This document shows positions 8,921-18,468 of a stretch of 64,000 nucleotides of DNA, in pieces. This stretch comes from Metabacillus sediminilitoris (GTDB lineage: Bacteria; Bacillota; Bacilli; Bacillales; Bacillaceae). The DNA is taken from assembly GCF_009720625.1 (NCBI RefSeq), contig NZ_CP046266.1, forward strand, positions 1,001,501 to 1,065,500, read 5' to 3'. Numbering within the stretch: position 1 is the stretch's first letter; every line of letters starts with the position of its first letter. A program made the position numbers and the translations under genes. The notes beneath the pieces are model-generated. The model searched no databases. It saw only the letters and a list, made by a program, of their open reading frames with translations, and was not told where the DNA came from.

Positions 8921-9352
8921 ATGAGTAAAATTATCTTCACAGAGATGCAGATGAATCAGTTAGAAGTAAATCCAAATGTAGTTAAGGTCTCTGAACGGTC
9001 GATTACGTATCATCCTGAATTTAAGATTAAGGCAGCCATAGAAAACCTAGAGGGAAAAGATCCCCTTCAAATCTTCATTGAAAATGGATTTGATGTGGAT
9101 GTAATTGGTCGTGAAAAGCCTCAACAGTGCTTAGATCGTTGGAAAAAAACATATCGTGAATAGAGTGGGAAAGGGTTCTACACTGAACGTCGTTGTAAAT
9201 GAAGTACAGGACGTCCTTCTACAAAGGCTCTTTCATCAGAGGAAAAGCTAAAGAAAGCTGAAGCTCGTATAGCCTATCTAGAAGCTGAACTAACTTTCTT
9301 AAAAAAGCTAGACGAACTAGAAAGGCAGGCGAGTCAGAAGAAAAAACGTTAA
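8921..9352 (+). pseudogene. IS3-type orfA with two internal stop codons
   Basis: Helix-turn-helix transposase subunit. It begins with an ATG after GCGAGG and reads YHPEFKIKAAIENLEGKDP and CLDRWKKTYRE, then TAG (9161-9163), a second stop (TGA) about 40 bases later, and continues in the same frame as STGRPSTKALSSEEKLKKAE with the usual leucine-zipper-like end. Two nonsense codons make it inactive. Confidence 0.8.
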
Positions 9353-9366
9353 ATACTAAAGAGAAT

Positions 9367-10211
9367 TTCATATTAATTGAACAGGTAGTCAGAGAGCTTA
9401 GTTTTCCTCGAATGATTGCGTACTTTTGTCGATTAGCTGGCGTAAGTCGTAGGGGATATTATGCATTTCTAAAATCCGAATCAATGCGTCAACAAAAGGA
9501 AGAAAGAGATCAAGCTGATTACTAACTAATAAACGAAGTATTTAATCAAAAGCGTTGTAAGGTAGGAGCTCTTCAGATAAAGATGATTTTAGAAAGTGAT
9601 TATGGTGTGGTTATGAACCATAAGCGAATACGAAGAATCATGAGAAAGTTTCATTTGTTCACCAAAGTTCTCCTGCCAAATCCTTATAAAAAAGTGGCTA
9701 AAGCCACTCAAAAACATAAAACATGCCCAAACTTAGTGAAACGAAATTTTGACACAGGTTTACCGCAGAAAGTTTTACTAACATACATAACGTATTTGTA
9801 TTATAAACGTGGCCAAAAGGCTTATTTGTCTATCATTAAAGATGGGGCCACACGAGAAATATTAACTTATTATTTGTCAACTTCATTAAGAATGGAATTA
9901 GTCTATGAAAATTTGAAACACTTGAAAAGTCTTACTGATATTATGAGCCATCCAGATAGCTATTTACATTCGATCAAGGATTTCATTATACTCATCCTGA
10001 ATTTCAAAAGAAGATAAGAGATATGGGATTAAAGCAGCTATATCTCGGAAAGGCAATTGTTAGGAATGCCCCAATAGAATCATTCTTTGGTCATATGAAG
10101 GACGAACTGGAGTTATCTACTTGTGAGTCTTTTGAGGATTTAAGAATAAGAATTGATGAGTATATGGTGGAATACAATTGTCATCGTTATCAATGGGCAC
10201 ATATGAGATGA
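9367..10211 (+). pseudogene. IS3-type orfB (DDE transposase), inactive
   Basis: Reads as an IS150/IS3-like integrase core with a stop at about 9523 and frameshifts near 9960-10020. The first catalytic Asp is replaced: the usual LTDITYLYY block reads LTYITYLYY. The region that should carry the second Asp is scrambled. The last part (NAPIESFFGHMKDE, with the catalytic Glu) is intact. Confidence 0.8.
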
Positions 10212-10313
10212 CTCCAGACCAATACCGAAGTCATCTCATATGTGCCTAGCTTTTTTAAACTGTCCATTTTAAGGGTAACAGTTCATAATTGAGAGAAACC
10301 TCTTTTTACGTTA

Positions 10314-10982
10314 TTAAAATTTTTTTAGCTTGGTATCTAAAAAATTCTTTACGGCTGGCAAATGGTAATCAGGCTTTTGATTTGTTCTCTTATTTATTTC
10401 TTCAACAAAAATTTCCGGATTTTTTAATAGATTTTCAAAGTTGACATCTATTATATCTGCCCCTTCATCTTTTAACCTTGTTCTGAGCTTATTTTTATTA
10501 TTTAAATAAGGAATCAATATTTTTCTCGATTTTTCTATACTGAAATGGTTCCTGTGTACTAAAGACATAATAGATTCTTCAAAAGGGCGATGAACAAAAA
10601 TGTAAGTAATCTCAGATGTTTCTTCTAAATAGGGTTTCCAGATATCATAAGTCAGCAAAGTTCTTGGGTCTTTTAAGCCCCAGATCGGTAATTTATTTTC
10701 TCTAATGAACCTTCGTATATGGTTTTCGTTCATTTTGTTATTTTTAATTTTCAAAGGCGAAGGAGGTCTATCCCACGATCCATTGACGCTTGCTAGGATT
10801 CGGTTGTTAATCAGAACAAATTCCTGATTTTCAAAATGCCCTTTAGGATTTGCGTTTGTTCTTCCCAATAGCTTTTTTCCCATATTCACCCCTAATTGAT
10901 GCAAAACACCTGCTGTTGCACTAGTCCCCGATCGATGGAGACCTAGGATGAGAAATAATAAGCTTTTATTTATCGTAATCAT
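10314..10982 (-). CDS. Sulfotransferase-family protein
   Basis: About 222 residues. LFLILGLHRSGTSATAG is the phosphosulfate-binding loop; LPIWGLKDPRTLLTYDIWKPY and ITYIFVHRPFEESIMSL complete the nucleotide-binding region. It is the nearest relative of the plus-strand gene at 7700 and ends with the same FLDTKLKKF tail. The start is uncertain: the ATG at 10982 follows GGAG with almost no spacing, an ATG eight codons earlier has no ribosome site, and alignment with the paralogue would place the start at an ACG or ATA codon. It is the last gene of the minus-strand block running from the WbsX-type gene. Confidence 0.8.
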   Translation of the reverse strand: MITINKSLLFLILGLHRSGTSATAGVLHQLGVNMGKKLLGRTNANPKGHFENQEFVLINNRILASVNGSWDRPPSPLKIKNNKMNENHIRRFIRENKLPIWGLKDPRTLLTYDIWKPYLEETSEITYIFVHRPFEESIMSLVHRNHFSIEKSRKILIPYLNNKNKLRTRLKDEGADIIDVNFENLLKNPEIFVEEINKRTNQKPDYHLPAVKNFLDTKLKKF

Positions 10983-11092
10983 CTCCAATGCAAATATGAT
11001 GTTCATTTTATAATTTTATAGCAAGTTAGAGAGTAAAGTTAAATTACATACTTTTGAACCTATCTTCTACTGTAAAATAGTTTGGAACATAT

Positions 11093-11767
11093 TTAGGGAC
11101 TTTTCTTCTTGAAACAGAGCATTTTTTGGTTTCTTGAATGCCCCCAGTTCCCTATATATTTCAATTCTAATGAAGAGCCCTTAATCAATCGATCAAAGTC
11201 GAATAATTGGTAATGGTAAGGGTTCTTATTCGGATAGGTGATAATCCCAGAGGATTGTTTAATGGGTTTTTTGTTGTTTTTTTCTTTTGATTCAAAAAAT
11301 GTGGCAAAAAATGTTCCTTCTTTTTTAAGAACTTTTTCCATATTAAGCAAACAATCTTTAATTACATTTAGCGGCAGGTGTGTGAATAAAGAATGAGCAA
11401 TTGCAAAATCAAATTCTTGATTGAATTTCTTAAAAGAAAAAGTATCATCCACTAGTAGGTTCGGTTGTTTATGAACTAAGTTTGCTCGTTTTAATTCAAA
11501 TTTGCCTGCTTTAATGAGAGAAGAATTAATGTCCATTCCATAGTAGTTGCCTGATTTTAAATACTTGATAAAATGAATACCGCCTCTCAAACTCCCGCAG
11601 CCTACGTCTAATAGTTGATGGTTCGGTAATAATCCTTGCTTTACCAAAAAATCAAATTGTAATTTTCCAATTATTTCCCAATTTCCTCCTACATACAATC
11701 GATGACTTCCGCTTTTAATTTCATGTTCAGTCAAATTCAGACCATAGTAGTTGTTCCATTTCAACAT
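11093..11767 (-). CDS. Class I SAM-dependent methyltransferase
   Basis: A 224-residue methyltransferase. LLDVGCGSLRGGIHF is motif I (SAM binding) and YGMDINSSLI is the acidic motif II. It starts at an ATG after AAAGGA. It resembles the intact gene at 28142-28810 and the broken one at 8415-8803 throughout, including the GSHRLYVGGNWEIIGKLQF N-terminus. It lies 15 bases after the CgeB-type gene and 86 bases before the sulfotransferase, in one operon. A role in O-methylating a surface sugar is plausible; the substrate is not visible from sequence. Confidence 0.85.
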   Translation of the reverse strand: MLKWNNYYGLNLTEHEIKSGSHRLYVGGNWEIIGKLQFDFLVKQGLLPNHQLLDVGCGSLRGGIHFIKYLKSGNYYGMDINSSLIKAGKFELKRANLVHKQPNLLVDDTFSFKKFNQEFDFAIAHSLFTHLPLNVIKDCLLNMEKVLKKEGTFFATFFESKEKNNKKPIKQSSGIITYPNKNPYHYQLFDFDRLIKGSSLELKYIGNWGHSRNQKMLCFKKKSP

Positions 11768-11782
11768 GAATCAGTCCTTTTA

Positions 11783-12772
11783 TTATTTTTTAAGATGCTG
11801 CCCCTTTGAAAAACAATGAAGTAAATATTGCAGCCTTTTTTCATACGTATGGTCAGTAAGAGTACGGCGAAGTGCATTATTAGATATTCTTTCCCGTTCT
11901 TTTTCATTTTTAAGATATTCATTTATTTTACTCTTCAAATCTTCTAAGCTGTTATAACAAACCACTTCATCATTTATTTTATACAGATGGTCTAATCCTT
12001 GCCTGCAATCACAAAGCTGAAAAGCTGAACAGGCAGCAATATCAAATGTTCGATTATTCGGGGTGAAAGCGGGAAGTTTCTTATGATTCATTTTCACATC
12101 ATTATGGCCTCTATGAATGTTTAAGATGATTTTAGAGCCATTGTAGTATTTTGCCACTTCTCTAGGGGGAATCAATGTATCTATGATATATGGCTGCATT
12201 TTTTTATAACTTTTTAATTTATTCCAATTTTTACCTATTATGATGAATTTTTTCTTTAATAGAAAGGGGGCTAAATTATCGATAATTGGAATGCGTTCAG
12301 GCCATGCATTGCCTATAAAGCTAATATCATATTGATATTTTTCCGGAACTTTCATTGGATGATATTTTTTGGGATTAACAGCTAACGGAAGGTGGATACA
12401 AGGCTTATTTTTCTGATTATAAAAGGAAACACAACTGGCATCTTGTGAAATAACAAAATCATATGGCTTTACTGATTTTTCATGAATCATAAGATTATAG
12501 GGATCATTAACTACCCATATCCCCACAGTGGCATATTTTTTTAGCATATTAATTAATGAAGCCGGAACGTTCGGGTGACATTTCAGAATAACATCAGGAC
12601 GAAAAGATCTTACCTTATGACTGATCTTAAGCAAATCTTGCATACTGTTATAAAAAACACTTCCAAAAGTGAAATCCTCTAAATTTTTCTCAAGCGTTTT
12701 AAAAGCCGAGATGATATTTGAATCGAGGTGTGATAAGGTGTTTTGGCTTGTGTATATGAACATTAATCTCAT
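11783..12772 (-). CDS. CgeB-family glycosyltransferase
   Basis: About 329 residues starting at the ATG at 12772, eight bases after AAGGA. The C-terminal half has NNRTFDIAACSAFQLCDCR and the ER.RISNNALRRTLTDHTYEKR ending shared with the plus-strand CgeB-type gene at 6636. The N-terminal half keeps VGIWVVNDPYNLM, equivalent to VVWFTEDPYFMN there. It is the second gene of the minus-strand operon WbsX-like, CgeB-like, methyltransferase, sulfotransferase. It probably adds a sugar to the spore-surface glycan. Confidence 0.85.
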   Translation of the reverse strand: MRLMFIYTSQNTLSHLDSNIISAFKTLEKNLEDFTFGSVFYNSMQDLLKISHKVRSFRPDVILKCHPNVPASLINMLKKYATVGIWVVNDPYNLMIHEKSVKPYDFVISQDASCVSFYNQKNKPCIHLPLAVNPKKYHPMKVPEKYQYDISFIGNAWPERIPIIDNLAPFLLKKKFIIIGKNWNKLKSYKKMQPYIIDTLIPPREVAKYYNGSKIILNIHRGHNDVKMNHKKLPAFTPNNRTFDIAACSAFQLCDCRQGLDHLYKINDEVVCYNSLEDLKSKINEYLKNEKERERISNNALRRTLTDHTYEKRLQYLLHCFSKGQHLKK

Positions 12773-12828
12773 TAGTATCATCCTTCTTACTTTTTGGTTA
12801 TAAACCGTATTAATTTATCGTTAATGTT

Positions 12829-13935
12829 TCAGAAATCACAAAATGTACTATTTATACATTGAGTTAATTTTTTTATTTGCTCAAGATACTGATATTTATT
12901 TTTTTTATCGGGCTCCAAATAGGTTCCTTCGCCCCATTCATTCCAGGCATTAATAAACAAAAATTCATTTCCGACGTTTAGTTGAATTAATTTTTTTAGG
13001 TAATTCCCGAATTTTTCCGGTGAAGCACCTTCAAAAACTATAGAATTTGTTAATCTTCTTCGTGCTGTGTTATCCCAGTCAATAAAAGCACCTGGAAAAA
13101 TTGGCTTATCCCAATTCTTTTCTTCTATAGTATGTTCTAGAATGTCTCTCCAGACCATATCATAATCAAAGATCCTCATTCTTATATTTTTGTTCGATAA
13201 CCGTTTGAACACTTTTTTTCTCCCTTGAAGTAATGCCTTCACATTTGTTGTGGCACGGAGTCCATGACTAAGCGTATACATAGGTTCAAATTTAACTCGA
13301 GCATCAAATCCGTTAATGTTTGTGATGGGTTGCCCACTCATTGTCTCTACAAAATATATTCCATCTAATCCATTTTCTTTCGCTAATTTATTCCAATAAG
13401 ATAGCATTTTGCTGCAATTTGGTATCTGTCCTGGAAAATGTATCAAAAAAATCGGTTTATTATTTTTATAAATATACCTTTTGTCTAAAAAAGCCTTTAA
13501 TAAATAATAAAAATGTTCTTTCCAGTCATTTTCCTCTCCATAAACTTGAGGAATTAATATTTGATTTTTTCCCTTTGGATTCCTTTTTATCCAATCGTGA
13601 TTAGCCCATGAAAGACAAAATGGGAATTCCGGTTCACCTGTCAATAAAACATCTTCTAATGGCCTTTCTAGTAACTTCTTACCCTTAAACCAATAATGGT
13701 AATAACAAAATCCATAAACACCATGTTGCTTTGCAATGTCTGCTTGCCATTTACGAACTTCAGGATTTGTTAAATCATAATAATAATCGTTTAATGGTTC
13801 TCTAGGCTGATTATGTCCTTTAAATAAAGGTACTGCTTTACGAGTATTTGTCCATTCAGTAAAACCTTCTCCCCACCATTTATCATTTTCTGGAATTTGG
13901 TGAAATTGTGGAAGGTAATATGCAATCATTTTCAA
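12829..13935 (-). CDS. WbsX / GH99-like domain protein
   Basis: About 368 residues. The start is probably the TTG at 13935, seven bases after GGGAGGA. MIAYYLPQFHQIPENDKWWG and EGFTEWTNTRKAVPLFKGH at the N-terminus, YGFCYYHYWFKGKKLLERPL next, and NAWNEWGEG near the end are the hallmarks of the WbsX family, which resembles glycoside hydrolase family 99 and is found in polysaccharide clusters. Its exact reaction in such clusters is not settled. It is the first gene of the four-gene minus-strand operon. Confidence 0.85.
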   Translation of the reverse strand: MKMIAYYLPQFHQIPENDKWWGEGFTEWTNTRKAVPLFKGHNQPREPLNDYYYDLTNPEVRKWQADIAKQHGVYGFCYYHYWFKGKKLLERPLEDVLLTGEPEFPFCLSWANHDWIKRNPKGKNQILIPQVYGEENDWKEHFYYLLKAFLDKRYIYKNNKPIFLIHFPGQIPNCSKMLSYWNKLAKENGLDGIYFVETMSGQPITNINGFDARVKFEPMYTLSHGLRATTNVKALLQGRKKVFKRLSNKNIRMRIFDYDMVWRDILEHTIEEKNWDKPIFPGAFIDWDNTARRRLTNSIVFEGASPEKFGNYLKKLIQLNVGNEFLFINAWNEWGEGTYLEPDKKNKYQYLEQIKKLTQCINSTFCDF

Positions 13936-14131
13936 ATTAAAATCCTCCCAGATTTTCATTTATACCTGTATATTCATTTGTATCTCAAACGATTGTGCAT
14001 TTGTACATATATCTATGCTATTTAATAGGATTTTTTTTTCATACTCTTCCTTTTCTTACTATCTTATAGATGAAGGATTATTGGCATAATAATGTCGTCA
14101 TCCCAAAGAATGTCACTACTATTTAAAAATT

Positions 14132-14875
14132 TTATTCATCCCAGTGAAAATGTACCTTTAGGAGCTGATTGAGTCTATCATTATACGGTTTGAAGAAGGA
14201 TAGTAATTTTTTTCGAGTATTTGTATTGATAGGTTTGTAATCTCCTTTCATGTATACTTTATAATCATATATTTCTCGATAGGGTACACCTAAAAAACGT
14301 TGAACTTCTTTTAATGTCTTCAATGGATTAGAAAAAAACTGTTCACTCTGTAAGATCAACATTTGGCTCTTTGGGAAAAATTTTAGCCACCGTTCTAGTT
14401 GGTCCGCATACATTCCCCTTTTCATATAGATTTGTCCAATATCTACTTCCAACGCTTCTTCAAATGAAATATAATCATTTATCGATTCATTGCGAAGCAG
14501 TTCAGGCAATTTTTTATTTATGTCCATATGGTAGTTTGAATAAGCACGATCTACTGGGTTCCTTAATAAGACAATTAACTTTACATTCGGCATATAATGA
14601 TAAACCCTTTGAGGAACATTAGGATCATAAATATATTTAGGGGTCGCCTCACCGGTTATATATCCTTGCTTTCTTCTTGTTTCCAAAGGAAATTGCTTTT
14701 TATACCACTCAATACCTTTATTATAATTATTATCAAAAAAGTGAATCTCTTTTCTGCTCGCTTCTAAAATTTCAGGGTGCTTAATCAAGTAATTATATAG
14801 TGAAGTCGTTCCGCATTTCTGGGCACCAATAATTAGAAAATCAGGAAAATCACCCGCTTTTTTGCTTTTGATCAT
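14132..14875 (-). CDS. Sulfotransferase (heparan-sulfate-type domain)
   Basis: About 247 residues from the ATG at 14875, eight bases after AAAGGAG. FLIIGAQKCGTTSLYNYL is the phosphosulfate-binding loop and LIVLLRNPVDRAYSNYHM the 3'-phosphate-binding motif, with the conserved Arg and Ser. The later KGDYKPINTNTRKKLLSFF is typical of the Sulfotransfer_1/heparan-type group. It is only distantly related to the three shorter sulfotransferase-like genes in the window, so at least two separate sulfotransferase lineages are present. It stands alone, transcribed toward the WbsX operon but separated by about 170 bases. Confidence 0.85.
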   Translation of the reverse strand: MIKSKKAGDFPDFLIIGAQKCGTTSLYNYLIKHPEILEASRKEIHFFDNNYNKGIEWYKKQFPLETRRKQGYITGEATPKYIYDPNVPQRVYHYMPNVKLIVLLRNPVDRAYSNYHMDINKKLPELLRNESINDYISFEEALEVDIGQIYMKRGMYADQLERWLKFFPKSQMLILQSEQFFSNPLKTLKEVQRFLGVPYREIYDYKVYMKGDYKPINTNTRKKLLSFFKPYNDRLNQLLKVHFHWDE

Positions 14876-15063
14876 AGTTTTCACTCCTTTAAGCAGTTTT
14901 TCCGATAATCTAACTTATTCGATTAAAAAAGCTTTGATTGGACGAACATACATGCAACATTCTTTAATTTTTATTAATTCTGGAATGATCTAAGATCAAT
15001 CTAGTAAGAGAGTGGATTTTTCTAAAGATAGGATTATCTACTATCAATCATTTTTTATGTTTG

Positions 15064-15072
15064 CATATTTTA
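15064..15072 (+). promoter_or_regulatory. SigK-type -10 element, tandem gene copy 1
   Basis: CATATTTTA fits CATANNNTA and sits 92 bases before the ATG. The same element recurs at matching places before copies 2 and 3. Confidence 0.45.
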
Positions 15073-15163
15073 TTAATAGACAGGCTGCTCTTGATAGAAG
15101 AAATAATTGGTGTTGCTAAGAGTATATCTGTCTACTATATCCATGAAGAAAGGAGGATGAATT

Positions 15164-15589
15164 ATGGCCAATGTTAATCGTGTTCGAAATGGCGGATTTG
15201 AACAATCCTCACCTCCAACCGTAGGTCCTTTTTGGACGGCTACTGGGACTGCTGTAACAGCAACAGGAGATCAGTTGTTGGGAGCTAATTACGCTATTCT
15301 TGCTGTTGATGGCGATGCTATCTCGCAGCCTTTGTTACCTTTGCAAGTTGGTGAGAATTATACGTTCCAAGCAGCTTTTTCGACAGCTGCTTCTACAGGA
15401 ACAATTGACGTCGATATTACAGGGCAACCAACTCGATCATTTCAAGCAGTAAACATAATAGTTGGGGACTATGCTTTCTACAATTTTGACTTCACAGCTA
15501 CTGATGCCAATTCAACATTAACAATTACAAACAATACAGGAGTCGCAACACCTGTTCAAATCGATGTTGTATCTGTAAAATTAGCGTAA
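15164..15589 (+). CDS. NTTRR-F1-like spore-surface protein, tandem copy 1
   Basis: A 141-residue protein starting MANVNRVRNGGFEQ after AAAGGAGG. The NGGFE start, the SISQPLLPLQVGENYTFQ-type centre and a final IDVVSVKLA strand resemble the NTTRR-F1 / carbohydrate-binding-like beta-sandwich that in other bacilli precedes collagen-like or other repeats. Here it stands alone with no repeat following. There is no signal peptide. It is first of three tandem copies of about 830 bases each, including promoter and terminator. Expression late in the mother cell is inferred from the SigK-like elements. A spore-surface or sugar-binding role is plausible, not proven. Confidence 0.7.
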   Translation: MANVNRVRNGGFEQSSPPTVGPFWTATGTAVTATGDQLLGANYAILAVDGDAISQPLLPLQVGENYTFQAAFSTAASTGTIDVDITGQPTRSFQAVNIIVGDYAFYNFDFTATDANSTLTITNNTGVATPVQIDVVSVKLA

Positions 15590-15656
15590 CGGATTTGGAT
15601 AACTGCTAATAGGAACTGAGCTTGTAGACAAAATCTTAGAATCTAGCTTTTTCGAA

Positions 15657-15681
15657 AACCGGGCAATGCCCGGTTTTTTGT
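15657..15681 (+). terminator. Terminator of tandem copy 1
   Basis: ACCGGGC AAT GCCCGGT hairpin followed by TTTTT. Confidence 0.9.
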
Positions 15682-15885
15682 CTACCGAGTTTTCTATGAT
15701 TAAGACTCTATCCTATCGATTCCTCTGTAGTACTCTCGATATCTGTGTTCACCAATCATCCAACTAAATCGGATCCTGTGGGAAATAGCGCTAACTTTGT
15801 TTCTATTTCTCCAAGAACATACTAGTAAAATAGTGGATTTTTCTTAAAGATAGATTCTATGACTAACTCTCCTTTTTCATAATGG

Positions 15886-15894
15886 CATATGTTA
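15886..15894 (+). promoter_or_regulatory. SigK-type -10 element, tandem gene copy 2
   Basis: CATATGTTA, 102 bases before the ATG, with GACTAAC about 18 bases upstream as a candidate -35. Confidence 0.5.
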
Positions 15895-15995
15895 TTAGGT
15901 ACAGGATTCTCTTGATTAGAATAGATAGATGAATGATACAGAGAATTACTGTTTTCACTTTTTATTCCAAATTCATGAAGAAAGGAGGATGAAAT

Positions 15996-16418
15996 ATGGC
16001 CAATGTTAATCGTGTTCGAAATGGCGGATTTGAACAATCCTCACCTCCAACCGTAGGTCCTTTTTGGACGGCTACTGGGACTGCTGTAACAGCAACGGGA
16101 GATCAGTTGTTGGGAGATAATTACGCTATTCTTGCTGTTGCCGGCGATGCTATCTCGCAGCCTTTGTTACCTTTACAGGTTGGTGAGAATTATACGTTCC
16201 AAGCAGCTTTTTCAACAGCTTCTGGAGCGGGAACAATTGACGTCGAAATTACAGGGCAACCAACTCGATCATTCCAAGCGTTAAACGTAATATCTGGAGA
16301 TTATGCTTTCTACAATTTCGACTTCACTGCTACTACTTCAAGCCCAACATTAACAATCAGAAGCACTGGACTCAGTACCCCTCTTCAAATAGATGTTGTT
16401 TCCGTAAAATTAGCGTAA
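15996..16418 (+). CDS. NTTRR-F1-like spore-surface protein, tandem copy 2
   Basis: 140 residues. The first 28 are identical to copy 1; differences cluster in loops (ASGAGTIDVEIT, then the STGLSTPLQ segment near the end, one residue shorter). It has the same AAAGGAGG ribosome site and its own SigK-like element and terminator, so each copy can be transcribed alone. Copies 1 and 2 are closer to each other than to copy 3. Confidence 0.7.
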   Translation: MANVNRVRNGGFEQSSPPTVGPFWTATGTAVTATGDQLLGDNYAILAVAGDAISQPLLPLQVGENYTFQAAFSTASGAGTIDVEITGQPTRSFQALNVISGDYAFYNFDFTATTSSPTLTIRSTGLSTPLQIDVVSVKLA

Positions 16419-16485
16419 CGGATTTGGATAACTGCTAATAGGAACTGTGCTTGTAGAAAAAATCTTAGAATCTAGCTTTTTTTAA

Positions 16486-16509
16486 AACCGGGCAATGCCC
16501 GGTTTTTTG
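16486..16509 (+). terminator. Terminator of tandem copy 2
   Basis: Same ACCGGGC AAT GCCCGGT hairpin and T-run as copy 1. Confidence 0.9.
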
Positions 16510-16712
16510 TCTACCGAGTGTCCTATGATTAGGAATCTATCCTATCGATTCCTTTGTAGTATTCTCGATACCTGCCTTCACCAATCATCTTACTGAATAG
16601 GCTCCTGTGGGAATAACGCTAACTTTGTTTCTATTTCTCCAAGAACATACTAGTAAAATAGTTGATTTTTCTTAAAGATAGTTCTATGACTAACTCTCTT
16701 TTTTCATAATGG

Positions 16713-16721
16713 CATATATTA
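16713..16721 (+). promoter_or_regulatory. SigK-type -10 element, tandem gene copy 3
   Basis: CATATATTA, 102 bases before the ATG, the same distance as in copy 2. Confidence 0.5.
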
Positions 16722-16822
16722 TTATGGACAGGATTCTCATGATTAGAATAGATTGATGAATGATACAGAGAATTACTGTTTTCATTTTTTATTCCAAATT
16801 CATATAGAAAGGAGGATGAAAT

Positions 16823-17248
16823 ATGGCCAATGTTAATCGTGTTCGAAATGGCGGATTTGAACAATCCACACCACCGGGTGTAGGTCCCTTTTGGTCTCCT
16901 ATTGGCACTGCTATAACAGAAACTACAGATGAATTGTTGGGAGCTAATAATGCTAATCTTCAAGCTAGCGGTGATTCAATCTCGCAGCCTTTGTTACCTT
17001 TGCAGGTAGGTGAGAACTATACGTTCCAAGCAGCTTTTTCGACACCAGCTACAGACGGAACAATTGACGTCGATATTACAGGGCAACCAACTCGGTCATT
17101 CCAAGCGGCAAACGTAATAAGTGGACAATATGCCTTCTACAATTTCGACTTCACAGCTACTACTGCCAATTCAACATTAACAATCACAAACAGCACTGTT
17201 ACAAGTGCAGCAGTGAAAATCGATGTGGTATCTGTAAAATTAGCGTAA
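16823..17248 (+). CDS. NTTRR-F1-like spore-surface protein, tandem copy 3
   Basis: 141 residues. It shares the MANVNRVRNGGFEQ start and the PLLPLQVGENYTFQAAFST core with copies 1 and 2 but has diverged in the first loop (TPPGVGPFWSPIGTAITETT) and near the C-terminus (NSTVTSAAVKIDVV). This suggests that it is the older copy. It is followed by two hairpins instead of one. Confidence 0.7.
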   Translation: MANVNRVRNGGFEQSTPPGVGPFWSPIGTAITETTDELLGANNANLQASGDSISQPLLPLQVGENYTFQAAFSTPATDGTIDVDITGQPTRSFQAANVISGQYAFYNFDFTATTANSTLTITNSTVTSAAVKIDVVSVKLA

Positions 17249-17324
17249 CGTATATTGTCTAACTGCTAATAGGATCTGCCCGGGCAGACAAATTCTTAAA
17301 ATCTAGCTTTTTTGATATGAGAAA

Positions 17325-17375
17325 ACCGAGCAATGCTCGGTTAGGCTGCCGAGAAACCTCGGCAGCCTTTAATTT
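17325..17375 (+). terminator. Double hairpin terminator of tandem copy 3
   Basis: ACCGAGC AAT GCTCGGT (17325-17341) is a covariant version of the copy 1/2 hairpin (two base pairs changed on both sides). It is followed at once by an 11-bp stem AGGCTGCCGAG / CTCGGCAGCCT (17343-17368) and a T-rich run. Confidence 0.85.
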
Positions 17376-17433
17376 TCTTTAATTACTTCCAATTATTCAC
17401 CGAGTTAATAGGGTAGAAAATATATAATTAAAC

Positions 17434-18097
17434 ATGGTGAATAGGATGTTCAGTCCTAAAAGAGAATCTCATAAGGAAGGAGAATTTGTAATGATTGATG
17501 ATTTAGTACAACAAGACTACCTTTTAAGAAAGGTGGATCAATACATAGACTTTTTATTTATAAGAGAGAAAGTCCGCCTATACTTACCTGTAAACAATGG
17601 GTGCCCCTCCGACCTATTTAGCTTTTCAAAATGATGTTTATCGGCTATTTTTATGGCATTCGTTTGGAACGCCCAATTAAAAAAAGAAATTCAGACAAAT
17701 GTAGCCTACCGATGGTTTTTAAGATTAAAACTTACTGATCCTGTTCCTGATTATTCAATCAATATATCTGTCTAAACAAAGAAGAATTGTTATATAGTAC
17801 AACGACAAGGTAAAGGTATCGAGAGTACAAATCAGACACAAAAAAGTGTAAAATGTCCACTTCTCAAGGATTGGACAAGATCGAAGAATACACAAAAAGT
17901 CATTACACAATATGTTTGGTAAGAACATAGAGATCAGGTTCATCTCAATCCTCTTTCAAAATCAGGAAGTTACTTTATAAATTCAGATAGGGAAAAGTAG
18001 AGTGAAGCTTTGCAGATTCAAAAGAACTGCACGGGCTTCGTTACTGCAGGTTACTGGGTTTACGGAATGCGAGTTAACACCGCAGCTTGTCAGAATA
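17434..18097 (+). pseudogene. IS1182-type transposase remnant
   Basis: The N-terminus reads MIDDLVQQDYLLRKVDQYID from 17491. After a frameshift near 17630 it continues as MMFIGYFYGIRLERPIKKEI and TNVAYRWFLRLKLTDPVPDY, then jumps to the C-terminal QGYREYKSDTKKCKMCPLL and FADSKELHGLRYCRLLGLRN with further stops. This is the arrangement of IS1182-family DDE transposases with the central catalytic part deleted. It is inactive. Confidence 0.8.
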
Positions 18098-18100
18098 TAA

Positions 18101-18155
18101 AAAGATCGCTACTCACCTAGCAAAACTAGCATAAGGTGTAGGCGATCTTTTTTTA
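18101..18155 (+). terminator. Long hairpin with T-run
   Basis: AAAGATCGCTACTCACCT (18101-18118) pairs with AGGTGTAGGCGATCTTT (18134-18150) with small mismatches, followed by T residues. It lies at the end of the IS1182 remnant. Confidence 0.6.
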
Positions 18156-18245
18156 GTTAAAATATTTCAGTTTTTATCCTAATAACTTATTGAGTAATTG
18201 AAAAAAGTATAGGTTTTAAAAAAAACGTACTTTCTCATCAATCTG

Positions 18246-18325
18246 ACCGAGCAATGCTCAGTTTTTTTGTCTAGCGAGTGTCCTACATTCGTACTAATTC
18301 CTGTCGATTCCTTTGTAAAACTCCT
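18246..18325 (+). repeat. Orphan copy of the tandem-gene terminator region
   Basis: ACCGAGC AAT GCTCAGT with a T-run, then GTCTAGCGAGTGTCCTA and CTGTCGATTCCTTTGTA, match the sequence downstream of copies 1 and 2. No gene precedes it, so it marks a lost fourth copy, with the IS1182 remnant lying in between. Confidence 0.65.
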
Positions 18326-18468
18326 GGATATATTGATCGTTTCTCCTTGTTTGTATTGTCCATTTTATTGATATAACACCACAGTGACAGTGAAATGTTT
18401 AAAATTCGGGAGGTTGTTTTTTGTTAATAATTTATTTTAATAAGAAATTGGCGTTGGATTAACTTATT

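Larger units (their letters stand above)
8804..10285 (+). mobile_element. Degenerate IS3-family insertion sequence
   Basis: Imperfect terminal inverted repeats TGAACTATAACCC (8804-8816) and, at the right end, the reverse complement of TGAACTGTTACCC (10273-10285), match at 11 of 13 positions. TAA flanks both sides as a possible 3-bp target duplication. Inside are broken orfA and orfB. It sits in the methyltransferase remnant. Confidence 0.8.
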
